A DNA stretch of 64,000 nucleotides from Clostridium rectalis (lineage in GTDB: Bacteria; Bacillota; Clostridia; Clostridiales; Clostridiaceae), in assembly GCF_900626095.1 (NCBI RefSeq), contig NZ_UYZZ01000002.1, positions 62,001 to 126,000 of the forward strand. The letters are read 5' to 3'. Of this stretch, positions 25,748 to 33,954 are shown in pieces. Position 1 is the first letter of the stretch. Every line of letters begins with the position of its first letter. The position numbers and the translations under genes were made by a program. The notes beneath the pieces were generated by a model. It saw only the letters and a program-made list of their open reading frames with translations. It did not search any database and had not been told where the DNA came from.

Positions 25748-27481
25748 TTGAGTTTAGTAACTGTTACTATAAATAATAGAGAAGTTCAAGTAAAAGAAGG
25801 AACAACTATCTTAAATGCCGCTAAAATGCTTAATATAAACATACCTACACTATGCCATCTTAAATTGCACGACAATAAAACTGAAAATCATCCAGGTTCT
25901 TGCAGAGTCTGTATGGTAGAAGTTGAAGGTAGAAAAAATCTTGCTCCTGCTTGTTGCACACCCGTATGCAAAAATATGAAAGTAAAAACTAACTCTATAA
26001 AAGCTATACATGCACGAAGAACCATGGTTGAATTACTTTTATCTAACCATCCTCAAGATTGTTTATTATGTGAAAAAAACACAGAGTGTGAACTTCAAAA
26101 GTTAGCAGCAGATATGGGTATAAGAGAAATAAAATTCAAAGGGGAATCTACCAAATTTTTAAAAGATAATTCTAGCTATTCTATAGTTAGAGATTTAGAT
26201 AAGTGTATTCTTTGTAGACGTTGTGTAACTATGTGCAATGATATTCAAACCGTAGGTGTACTATCTCCAGTAAATAGAGGTTTTGATACAATTATATCTC
26301 CTGCTTTCTCAAATCCCATGTTAGAAACAAACTGCACGTTTTGTGGACAATGTGTTGCAGTATGTCCTACTGGAGCTTTAACAGAGGTTAATAACACAAG
26401 CAAAGTTTGGGATGCTCTTAACGATAAAGATAAAATAGTTATAGTTCAAACTGCCCCTGCTATTAGGGCAGCTTTAGGGGAAGAATTTAATTTAGAAGCA
26501 GGTACCATTGTAACTGGCAAAATGGTGGCCGCTCTTCGCTCCTTAGGATTTGATAAGGTATTTGATACAGATTTCGCTGCAGATCTTACAATAATCGAAG
26601 AGGCTTCAGAACTTATTCATAGAATTGAAAATGGTAAAAGATTACCTATGCTTACTAGCTGCTGTCCTGGGTGGATAAAATTTTTTGAACATAGCTTTAG
26701 TGATTTATTAGATATACCATCAACCTGTAAGTCCCCTCAACAAATGTTTGGTGCTATAGCCAAAACCTATTTAGCTAAAAAAATGGGCGTAGATCCTAAA
26801 AATCTAATAGTAGTATCTGTTATGCCATGTCTAGCTAAAAAATACGAAGCTGCTAGACCAGAAATGTATACAAATGGTATACCAGATGTGGATATAGTAA
26901 TAAGTACTAGAGAATTAGCCAAGATGATAAAAGAATCCGGTATAAATTTTAATTCTTTAGAGGATGAATTATTCGATAACCCTCTTGGTGAATCAACTGG
27001 TGCCGGAGTTATATTTGGAGTAACCGGTGGTGTTATGGAGGCAGCCCTTAGAACCGCTTATGAATGGCTAACTGAAGAAGAATTAAAGGATTTAGAATTC
27101 AAAAACCTTCGTGGTTTTAAAGGTATTAAAGAGGCTACTATAAAAATAAAAGGAGTAAATATAAAGGTTGCTATTGCAAGCGGTTTAAGCAATGCTAGAA
27201 AACTTTTAGAAGCTATAAAATCAGGTGAATCAAATTATCATATGATTGAAATAATGGCTTGTCCTGGAGGATGTATAGACGGTGGTGGCCAACCATATAT
27301 GCACGAGGATATATTAGTCTTAAATAAAAGAATGGAGGCTTTATATAAAGAAGATAAAAATAAATCTATAAGAAAATCCCATGAGAATCCCTTTATTAAA
27401 GAACTTTATAAAGACTTCTTAGGAAAACCTTATGGTGAGAAAGCTCATGAATTATTACACACTTCTTATATTAAACGATGA
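25748..27481 (+). CDS. hydA: [FeFe] hydrogenase catalytic subunit
   Basis: The 577-aa enzyme makes or splits H2 at the H-cluster. In order: an N-terminal 2Fe-2S ferredoxin domain (CHLKLHDN to CRVCMVE), a His/Cys 4Fe-4S site (HPQDCLLCEKNTEC), two 4Fe-4S motifs (CILCRRCVTMC and CTFCGQCVAVCP), then the H-cluster motifs TSCCPGW (about 305), MPCLAKKYEA (about 357) and MACPGGCIDGGGQP (about 500). All cluster cysteines are present. I start it at TTG 25748, six to seven bases after AGAGGTG. With the two upstream subunits it forms a trimeric NADH- and ferredoxin-linked hydrogenase. Confidence 0.96.
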   Translation: MSLVTVTINNREVQVKEGTTILNAAKMLNINIPTLCHLKLHDNKTENHPGSCRVCMVEVEGRKNLAPACCTPVCKNMKVKTNSIKAIHARRTMVELLLSNHPQDCLLCEKNTECELQKLAADMGIREIKFKGESTKFLKDNSSYSIVRDLDKCILCRRCVTMCNDIQTVGVLSPVNRGFDTIISPAFSNPMLETNCTFCGQCVAVCPTGALTEVNNTSKVWDALNDKDKIVIVQTAPAIRAALGEEFNLEAGTIVTGKMVAALRSLGFDKVFDTDFAADLTIIEEASELIHRIENGKRLPMLTSCCPGWIKFFEHSFSDLLDIPSTCKSPQQMFGAIAKTYLAKKMGVDPKNLIVVSVMPCLAKKYEAARPEMYTNGIPDVDIVISTRELAKMIKESGINFNSLEDELFDNPLGESTGAGVIFGVTGGVMEAALRTAYEWLTEEELKDLEFKNLRGFKGIKEATIKIKGVNIKVAIASGLSNARKLLEAIKSGESNYHMIEIMACPGGCIDGGGQPYMHEDILVLNKRMEALYKEDKNKSIRKSHENPFIKELYKDFLGKPYGEKAHELLHTSYIKR

Positions 27482-27506
27482 GATAGTGTAAAAAATAATT
27501 TTTTAA

Positions 27507-27538
27507 AGGCTATGAAATTTATATAAATTTCATAGCCT
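27507..27538. terminator. Bidirectional terminator after hydA
   Basis: A 14-bp perfect stem (27507-27520 with 27525-27538) lies between convergent genes. The minus side runs into TTTAAAAAATTATTTTTT, the plus side into AATAATTT. Confidence 0.75.
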
Positions 27539-27554
27539 AATAATTTACTATATT

Positions 27555-29009
27555 TTAGAACCAATTATTATATTTGGAAACAATCCATCCTTTACCATTA
27601 TATATTAATGTAATTTTCAAACTCCACTCATCCAATGAATCTAAATAATAGCCTCTTAAAGAAATGTATAGTTTAGATCCCTCATACTTCTTTCCTTCAA
27701 TCTTTGCATCCTTAATATTAATTCTTGGAGTAGGGTTTCCATATCTAATATAATATTTTCCATCTATATTTTTAAATATATAGCTAATCATATTATTTAT
27801 AAAATCATCTGTATAATAGTTTTTAAGCTTAAAATTATTATCTAAATATTTATATATAGAATTATATTTATTTAAGTTTTCTTTTAAAGGAGCATAACTT
27901 ATTCCTTTTATATTTATATAGTCCTTTGAATTAACCTCTATTTTAAATATATTTTTTAAGATTTCATCACAATTAAAGATTAACCTTTTTACATCTTTAT
28001 CTGAAATAACAGGTTTATTTTCTAACACACGTTGAGATTCCGTGTTTATAGAAGCTGCTCCTCCAATTAAAATAAGATTTTTATAATTATTATTATCTAA
28101 ATATTCTTTTTGATTTAATATATAATTATCATTAATTAATATTACAGGGGCATTGGTTTTAACTGATAATGCACTTACTGATAATGCATCTGGAAAATCA
28201 TTCCCATTAGTAATAATAGCAGTATCTCTTGATACTCCAAATTCTTCACATATATTTAAACATGTATCATATCTATTTTCTCCACTAATTCTAGTTATAT
28301 CCTCCCTGTTTAAATATGGTAGAAAATTCGTCAGTTCATCTATAATACTATCTCCTATTACAGCCTCTCCCCCTACTAAAAATATTTTACTAGGTTTTAT
28401 ATCTTCTAAAATATCTATAGCTTCATTAGGTAACTTTTCTTTATTACTAATGATAACTGGGTATCCCTTTTTTGCAGCAATAAAAGATAAACTTAAAGCA
28501 TCTGCAAATCCAAATCCATTAGTTATAAATAGTGGAGTTTTCTTTTCCACATTTAAAAATTTTACAATACTTTTATTTGTGGCAAATCTATTTTCTCCAC
28601 CTAACCTTTTAATATTTTTAAATCCCATATGTTTAAAATAATATTCAAATGTCTCGTCTACAATATCCTTTTCACCTAATATATATATACAACCCTCTTC
28701 AGTAAGGTTATTTATTATAAAATTAGTAGTTTCTCTACTGTCTCTAACATTTTTATTTACTAATAATATTGGCGCTTTCAATTTATTTAAAAGCATAGTT
28801 CCTGATAAAGCGTCCGGAAAATTATTTCCACTTGTAATAATAACATTTTTAAGTTTCTTATTACTATAATTTTTAGCTATATTTATTGACGTTTCATATC
28901 TATTTTTACCACCTATTCTTGATATATTGTAATCTTTTTTACCTGCTAATACAGATTCACCACTTAATATTATAGCCACTGATAAAATTAATGCCATAAT
29001 TTTTCCCAT
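27555..29009 (-). CDS. Cell-wall-binding-repeat-2 surface protein, 484 aa
   Basis: A signal peptide (MGKIMALILSVAIILSGESVLA) is followed by three CWB2 repeats, each opening with an I-x-R-x-G/S-G-x-NR motif (ISRIGGKNRYET, IKRLGGENRFAT, ITRISGENRYDT). They span about residues 30-320 and anchor the protein to wall polymer on the cell surface. The remaining 160 residues resemble no family I recognise; they are tyrosine- and lysine-rich. AGGAGG precedes the ATG. A second CWB2 protein lies 5 kb away with a different C-terminal part. Confidence 0.9.
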   Translation of the reverse strand: MGKIMALILSVAIILSGESVLAGKKDYNISRIGGKNRYETSINIAKNYSNKKLKNVIITSGNNFPDALSGTMLLNKLKAPILLVNKNVRDSRETTNFIINNLTEEGCIYILGEKDIVDETFEYYFKHMGFKNIKRLGGENRFATNKSIVKFLNVEKKTPLFITNGFGFADALSLSFIAAKKGYPVIISNKEKLPNEAIDILEDIKPSKIFLVGGEAVIGDSIIDELTNFLPYLNREDITRISGENRYDTCLNICEEFGVSRDTAIITNGNDFPDALSVSALSVKTNAPVILINDNYILNQKEYLDNNNYKNLILIGGAASINTESQRVLENKPVISDKDVKRLIFNCDEILKNIFKIEVNSKDYINIKGISYAPLKENLNKYNSIYKYLDNNFKLKNYYTDDFINNMISYIFKNIDGKYYIRYGNPTPRINIKDAKIEGKKYEGSKLYISLRGYYLDSLDEWSLKITLIYNGKGWIVSKYNNWF

Positions 29010-29145
29010 TTACCGTTCCTCCTATATATATGATTTAAACTTTACTACACAATATCTATATTATGTATAGAAGGAAAAGATGATAAAAAATTTATATATA
29101 AATCACTTTAATCCATTTGTAATATTTTTATGTTTGTATAAAATA

Positions 29146-29178
29146 GAATAGTTATATTAAATCATAATATAACTATTC
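29146..29178 (-). terminator. Terminator of the H2-sensor operon
   Basis: A 13-bp perfect stem (29066-style arms at 29146-29158 and 29166-29178) is followed on the minus strand by TATTTTATAC, 37 bases after the phosphatase stop. Confidence 0.65.
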
Positions 29179-29214
29179 TAATAAATAATATTAAATTTTA
29201 TGTAAACTAATTTA

Positions 29215-30387
29215 TTATATTTCCTTTACTTCAACCTTTTTACCTAATTGTTTCAAAAGACCTTCTAATTCTTTTACAATCTTTAATTTTATACCCAATT
29301 CCACTGGAAAACCTGGATTCTGATGTGCAGGATTAACAGCCTTACCAACCCATAAGGTAATATTAGTGCATTTATATATAAGAATTCTTGTAAGTCTAGA
29401 TGCTCCATCATCTTCATTTAAATTAAATTCTTTATTATAGTCATTTATATATGAAATATAAACTTTTAAATTTTCTATTACTTTGTTTAAAGTTATTACT
29501 CCTTCAGTTATTAAATATATCCCCTTCATAGACGCAGTTGGAGGAATATCTTTGCATGTTGAATTTAAATTAACTTCTAGTTTCCTTTTAAGCTCTCTTT
29601 CAGCGATATTAGCTGCTGTACCTCCACATATAATCTTTTTACCTCTTCCTTTTATAAACTCTGATATAACATATCTATCCTTGCTTTTATCCTTAGGTGG
29701 TCCTGTAAACAAATCAATATACTGTGGCTCTTTAACCGCTATAGTAACCACAGTAGCATCATCTCCAGGTTTCCCCCCATATAAAGCAAAACAAGTTTGT
29801 ATTAACTCCTTTGTCACAGTTTCAGCATTGTCTTTATATTTTGTGCTCCTTTTTAAATAATCTAATATGTTATGCCATTTCCATCCCAAATTCATTATAT
29901 TTCCTAATCCTGCATGAACTACTCCATCACTTACTATGGTTATTATGTCTCCTGATTCTACATAAAATTTACTTTCATATACTCTTCTTTCATTTATTGA
30001 TAATAGATTTTTTTTTATATCCATATAATTCCCATTCTTCATATAAAAAAAAGGAGGATTATCATATTCTACAATATATACTCTTCCATCTTCATATATT
30101 TTTATAAGTGTAAAAGTAGAATATGCTATTTTCCTAACTTTACATACTGGTAAAGTATTTATTATGGTATCTACAGTTTCATATATATCTGCCCCCTCTT
30201 TAAGCATAGTTGCAGATATTTTACTAGTTAAGGTAGCTAATATATTGGCTTTAACACCACTCCCAAGCCCATCTGCCAATACAATTATTGTACTGTCTTT
30301 AAGCCTTATTACCTCTACCATATCCCCACATAGTTCTTCCCCAAATTTTTTCAAACTGTGAAAGGATACATCTATAAATAAACTCAT
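29215..30387 (-). CDS. SpoIIE-type PP2C phosphatase of the H2-sensor operon
   Basis: The 390-aa soluble protein has an N-terminal PP2C/SpoIIE phosphatase domain (about residues 1-215) with metal-binding motifs CGD (about 20), ADGLGSG (about 38), SDGVVHAG (about 150) and GDDATVV (about 205). A C-terminal segment of about 170 residues (FIKGRGKKIICGGTAANI onwards) is not a family I recognise. It overlaps the upstream hydrogenase-like gene by four bases. SpoIIE phosphatases usually act on anti-anti-sigma factors or serine/threonine phosphoproteins; the target here is not in the window. Confidence 0.9.
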   Translation of the reverse strand: MSLFIDVSFHSLKKFGEELCGDMVEVIRLKDSTIIVLADGLGSGVKANILATLTSKISATMLKEGADIYETVDTIINTLPVCKVRKIAYSTFTLIKIYEDGRVYIVEYDNPPFFYMKNGNYMDIKKNLLSINERRVYESKFYVESGDIITIVSDGVVHAGLGNIMNLGWKWHNILDYLKRSTKYKDNAETVTKELIQTCFALYGGKPGDDATVVTIAVKEPQYIDLFTGPPKDKSKDRYVISEFIKGRGKKIICGGTAANIAERELKRKLEVNLNSTCKDIPPTASMKGIYLITEGVITLNKVIENLKVYISYINDYNKEFNLNEDDGASRLTRILIYKCTNITLWVGKAVNPAHQNPGFPVELGIKLKIVKELEGLLKQLGKKVEVKEI

Positions 30388-32102
30388 CTTATTTCTCCCT
30401 CTTCCCCTTCCACAACCTTTTTTAATTTAGTTAATATCATTTTTGTTTCAGCAGTAGTCTCTCCTAAAAGACTAGCTATTTCTTGAGCTACCCTCATTTG
30501 TTTCTCTATTACTTCTTGGGCAGCATCTAAGGTTCTTTCTTTAACCTTCATAAGTTCCCTTTTATTTTTTTCCTCCTCCATTATATTTACCATAGAAGCC
30601 ATTATTATATTTTGTTTAGGAAGATATATTATATTTTCTACAAAAATCACATTATATTGAGGGATTGATATCTTTTTTGCAGTAATACTCCTACCAGTTT
30701 CCTTTACGTATTTAAAATCTTCATCATTCATTAAAATGGATATAGGTTTTTCTACTACATTTTCCAAATTTACATTAAATATCTCCTCAGCAGCAGGATT
30801 AAGCTCTAATATATTCATATCTTCATTCAAAATTATTATAGATGTGGCGGTATTTTCAAAGATCACATTACTTATATTTTCCGCTTTACTCCTCATATAA
30901 TGAAGGCACATTGTTGTTTCAGCCATACCTTCATAAATAGCTTTTGCCTTATCTTTACAAGTATCATAACCACATACTCCACAATTCAATTCATCCTCTT
31001 TACTATACTTTCCCATGCTTTTCATAATTTTATTTATATCATCTATTAGAGGTTTTTGTGTTACTATCTTCTTATTATTAAATTTAGTGAAAAAATCTAT
31101 ATGATATATATCATTATTATAATTCTCCGTACACAATACAAATTTTTCTCTATTTTTTATATAGTTTTTTACTGTCATTAATCTTAAAAAATAGTCCTTT
31201 TTATTTTCTATCCTATTGGGTCCTCCTATACAACTCCCCTTACAGGCACTGGCCTCAACTATTACTCCATTTATATCCTTATTTTTTATACTATTTAAAA
31301 CTTCAATACACTCTTTTGTGCCACTTACACTTAATTTTTCAAAACCTAATACATCCCCAAGTGCATTTAGTATTCCTCCATTTATGGGATACCCTCTTCC
31401 TCTTTTAGAAGCTACCCCTTGTAACTTCTCAGGTTTTATTTGTTTAAAATTTATTTTCTCTTTTTCAATCCATTTTTCTACTTCTTCATAAGTCAGCACT
31501 GCGTCTATATATTTATTACATAAATTATCTGCTTCAAATTTTTTACCTATACAAGGACCTATAAATACCACAAAAGTTTCTTCTCCATATTTATTTTTTA
31601 TTATTTTCCCATGGGCCGTCATAGGCGTTACTATAGGTATTATACACGGTATTAATTCAGGGTAATATTTTTCAACTAATAAGTTTACTGAGGGACAACA
31701 AGTTGTTATATGAATTTTTTTATCACTTTTCTTTATATATTTAACATATAAGTTTGTTACTGTTTCCGCAGCTACAGCAGTTTCCTCTACCAAATAAAAT
31801 CCTATACTTTTAAGTGCTGCTATAAACTTGCCTAAATCCTCATTAAAATACCCTGCAAAGGAAGGTGCTATACTTGCAATAACCTTCTTTCCATTTGATA
31901 TAGCCTGTTTAACTTTCTCTAAATCGCTAGTTATTTCTCTGGCATTTTGAGGACATATGACTAAACAATGCCCACAATTTATGCACCTATTTTCAATTAT
32001 TTCAGCCTGTTCATTTTTAAATTTTATGGCCTTTACAGGACAAGATCTAAGGCATTTATAACAATTCTTGCAGTTTGCTCTAGAAAAATTTAAATGGCTC
32101 AT
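30384..32102 (-). CDS. PAS-containing sensory [FeFe] hydrogenase homologue
   Basis: The 572-aa protein begins with two 4Fe-4S motifs (CKNCYKCLRSCP and CINCGHCLVICP, within residues 11-55). An H-cluster domain follows (about 75-340), with TTCCPSVN, GPCIGKKFEAD and SACKGSCIGGP, keeping the ligand cysteines. Then come a Fes-type 4Fe-4S site (CGVCGYDTCKDKA, about 380), a PAS domain (about 415-520) and a helical tail. Methionines that contact the H-cluster in catalytic enzymes are replaced (GPC for MPC, SAC for MAC). This is the layout of the phosphatase-linked sensory [FeFe] hydrogenases. It overlaps both neighbours by four bases. Confidence 0.92.
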   Translation of the reverse strand: MSHLNFSRANCKNCYKCLRSCPVKAIKFKNEQAEIIENRCINCGHCLVICPQNAREITSDLEKVKQAISNGKKVIASIAPSFAGYFNEDLGKFIAALKSIGFYLVEETAVAAETVTNLYVKYIKKSDKKIHITTCCPSVNLLVEKYYPELIPCIIPIVTPMTAHGKIIKNKYGEETFVVFIGPCIGKKFEADNLCNKYIDAVLTYEEVEKWIEKEKINFKQIKPEKLQGVASKRGRGYPINGGILNALGDVLGFEKLSVSGTKECIEVLNSIKNKDINGVIVEASACKGSCIGGPNRIENKKDYFLRLMTVKNYIKNREKFVLCTENYNNDIYHIDFFTKFNNKKIVTQKPLIDDINKIMKSMGKYSKEDELNCGVCGYDTCKDKAKAIYEGMAETTMCLHYMRSKAENISNVIFENTATSIIILNEDMNILELNPAAEEIFNVNLENVVEKPISILMNDEDFKYVKETGRSITAKKISIPQYNVIFVENIIYLPKQNIIMASMVNIMEEEKNKRELMKVKERTLDAAQEVIEKQMRVAQEIASLLGETTAETKMILTKLKKVVEGEEGEIR

Positions 32103-32344
32103 TTCCTACCTCCTAAAACCTTTTCTTTAAAAAACATTTCTATATTATCCTCATTAATGGAAAAAATTTCTCCATATATTTCTGTAGATACTGCCTCTAC
32201 ACAATGTCCTAAGCAAAAGGATCCTTTTAACTCTACTTTATCTTCTACATTATAATCTTTTATTAATTTTTCAAATTTTTCGATAATTTTATATGAACCT
32301 TTTAAATGACAAGCACTACCTACACACACATTTATGGTAACCAT
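32099..32344 (-). CDS. Thioredoxin-like 2Fe-2S ferredoxin, 81 aa
   Basis: The 81-aa protein is a stand-alone NuoE-type [2Fe-2S] domain with CVGSAC (C-x4-C) and CLGHC (C-x3-C). I start it at ATG 32344, after GGTGA; the ATG 12 bases earlier is too close to its ribosome site. Its stop overlaps the hydrogenase-like gene by four bases (ATGA). It probably feeds electrons to, or takes them from, the sensory hydrogenase. It is the first gene of the three-gene operon. Confidence 0.9.
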   Translation of the reverse strand: MVTINVCVGSACHLKGSYKIIEKFEKLIKDYNVEDKVELKGSFCLGHCVEAVSTEIYGEIFSINEDNIEMFFKEKVLGGRK

Positions 32345-32469
32345 AGCTATCACCATCCTTACAATTAAATTTTACACCAAAAATTTCAACCTTTCTACTA
32401 ATTATAAAAATATGTATTTGGATACACTATTAATAGGCTTAAATAAAATTTAGAAAGGCGGTTTTCATA

Positions 32470-33777
32470 ATGCCAAGTAATGGAAATAACTTAATCTTAG
32501 AGATGGTATTAATATTAATATTAATTATTATAAACGCGTTTTTTGCTGCATCAGAAATGGCTATTGTATCTTTAAATAAAACAAAAATTTCATACATGGC
32601 AGAAGAGGATAATAATGCAAAAGCTAAACTATTACTAGATATAACAAAGGAAACCAGTAAATTCTTAGCAACAATTCAAGTAGGTATTACTATAGCGGGC
32701 TTTTTAGCTAGTGCCTTTGCAGCTACAAATTTATCTATACCACTTTCTAATTTTTTAAAAAGCATAAATGTACCTGCTGCAAACCAACTATCTTTAATAA
32801 TTGTTACAGTTATAATCTCTTATATAACTTTAGTATTCGGGGAACTTTTACCTAAAAGAATGGCTTTACAAAATTCAGAAAAAATAGCTCTATTTGTTGT
32901 AAAGCCAATAATGTATTTCTCAAAAATAACCCTTCCTTTTGTAAAAATTTTAACTTATTCTACTAATGTTTTAGTGAAATTGTTTGGCATTAATGTAGAT
33001 AATCTAGATGAAAGTATATCTGAAGAGGAAATTAAAATGATGATTCAAGTAGGCGAAGAAAGTGGAGTTATAAACGAAACTGAAAAAGAAATGATAGATA
33101 GTATCTTCGATTTTAATGATACTTTAGCTAAAGAAATCATGACAGCAAGAACCAATGTTTTTTCTATGGATATAAATACTTGTTTAGAAGAATTTTTAGA
33201 TAAAGTCTTACATGAAAAATATTCAAGAATTCCTATATATGAAGAAGATATTGATAATATAATAGGTGTACTTTATATAAAAGACCTACTATGGTTTTTA
33301 AGAGATAATTCATTAACCAAAAACCATTTAAGAGAACTACTAAGACCCGCTTATTTTGTTCCTGAAAGTAAAACTATAGACACTTTATTTAAAGAAATGC
33401 AAAAAAACAAAAGCTATATATCCATACTAATAGACGAGTATGGTGGATTTTCTGGAATAGTAACAATGGAAGATCTACTCGAAGAGATAGTTGGAAATAT
33501 ATTTGATGAATATGATGAAACAAATGATTATATTAAGAGACTGGATTCACATACTTACATAGTTGACGGACTTTTTCCTATTGATGATTTCAATGATTTA
33601 TTTAATCAAAACTTACCCTCTGATCATGCAGATACTTTAAGTGGTTTTGTAACAGATCTTTTAGGTAGTATACCTAAAAATAATGATGAAATGACATTAG
33701 AATACAATAATATAGTTTTTAAACTAGAAAATGTGGAAGATAAACGTATTAAAACCATTAAAGTGTGTATACCTTAA
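32470..33777 (+). CDS. CorC/HlyC-family membrane protein with CBS domains
   Basis: The 435-aa protein has a DUF21/CNNM transmembrane domain (about residues 1-190, four helices, with FFAASEMAIVSLNKTKI and FGELLPKRMAL), two CBS domains (about 205-330) and a C-terminal CorC_HlyC domain (about 345-430). Relatives are called haemolysin-like (TlyC), but the better-studied ones are linked to Mg2+/Co2+ transport, so haemolysis should not be assumed. AAAGGCGG precedes the ATG. It is divergent from the H2-sensor operon. Confidence 0.93.
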   Translation: MPSNGNNLILEMVLILILIIINAFFAASEMAIVSLNKTKISYMAEEDNNAKAKLLLDITKETSKFLATIQVGITIAGFLASAFAATNLSIPLSNFLKSINVPAANQLSLIIVTVIISYITLVFGELLPKRMALQNSEKIALFVVKPIMYFSKITLPFVKILTYSTNVLVKLFGINVDNLDESISEEEIKMMIQVGEESGVINETEKEMIDSIFDFNDTLAKEIMTARTNVFSMDINTCLEEFLDKVLHEKYSRIPIYEEDIDNIIGVLYIKDLLWFLRDNSLTKNHLRELLRPAYFVPESKTIDTLFKEMQKNKSYISILIDEYGGFSGIVTMEDLLEEIVGNIFDEYDETNDYIKRLDSHTYIVDGLFPIDDFNDLFNQNLPSDHADTLSGFVTDLLGSIPKNNDEMTLEYNNIVFKLENVEDKRIKTIKVCIP

Positions 33778-33954
33778 ATTTTTCTTAAGAGTATTGACTA
33801 TTGTATAGGGTTCTACTTTATAATGGTTATATAACATAAATATATAATATTTACCTTATTGTTTTATAATTGATTAAATATGTTATATATGTTTATATTT
33901 TAGTTTAAACATATTAATATATTCTTCAAATCTTATTAAAAGGGAGAGGTTTAA

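Noticed and set aside
32470-33777. Haemolysin toxin
   Set aside because: The TlyC/HlyC label is historical; the domain layout is that of a CorC-like ion-transport-linked membrane protein.
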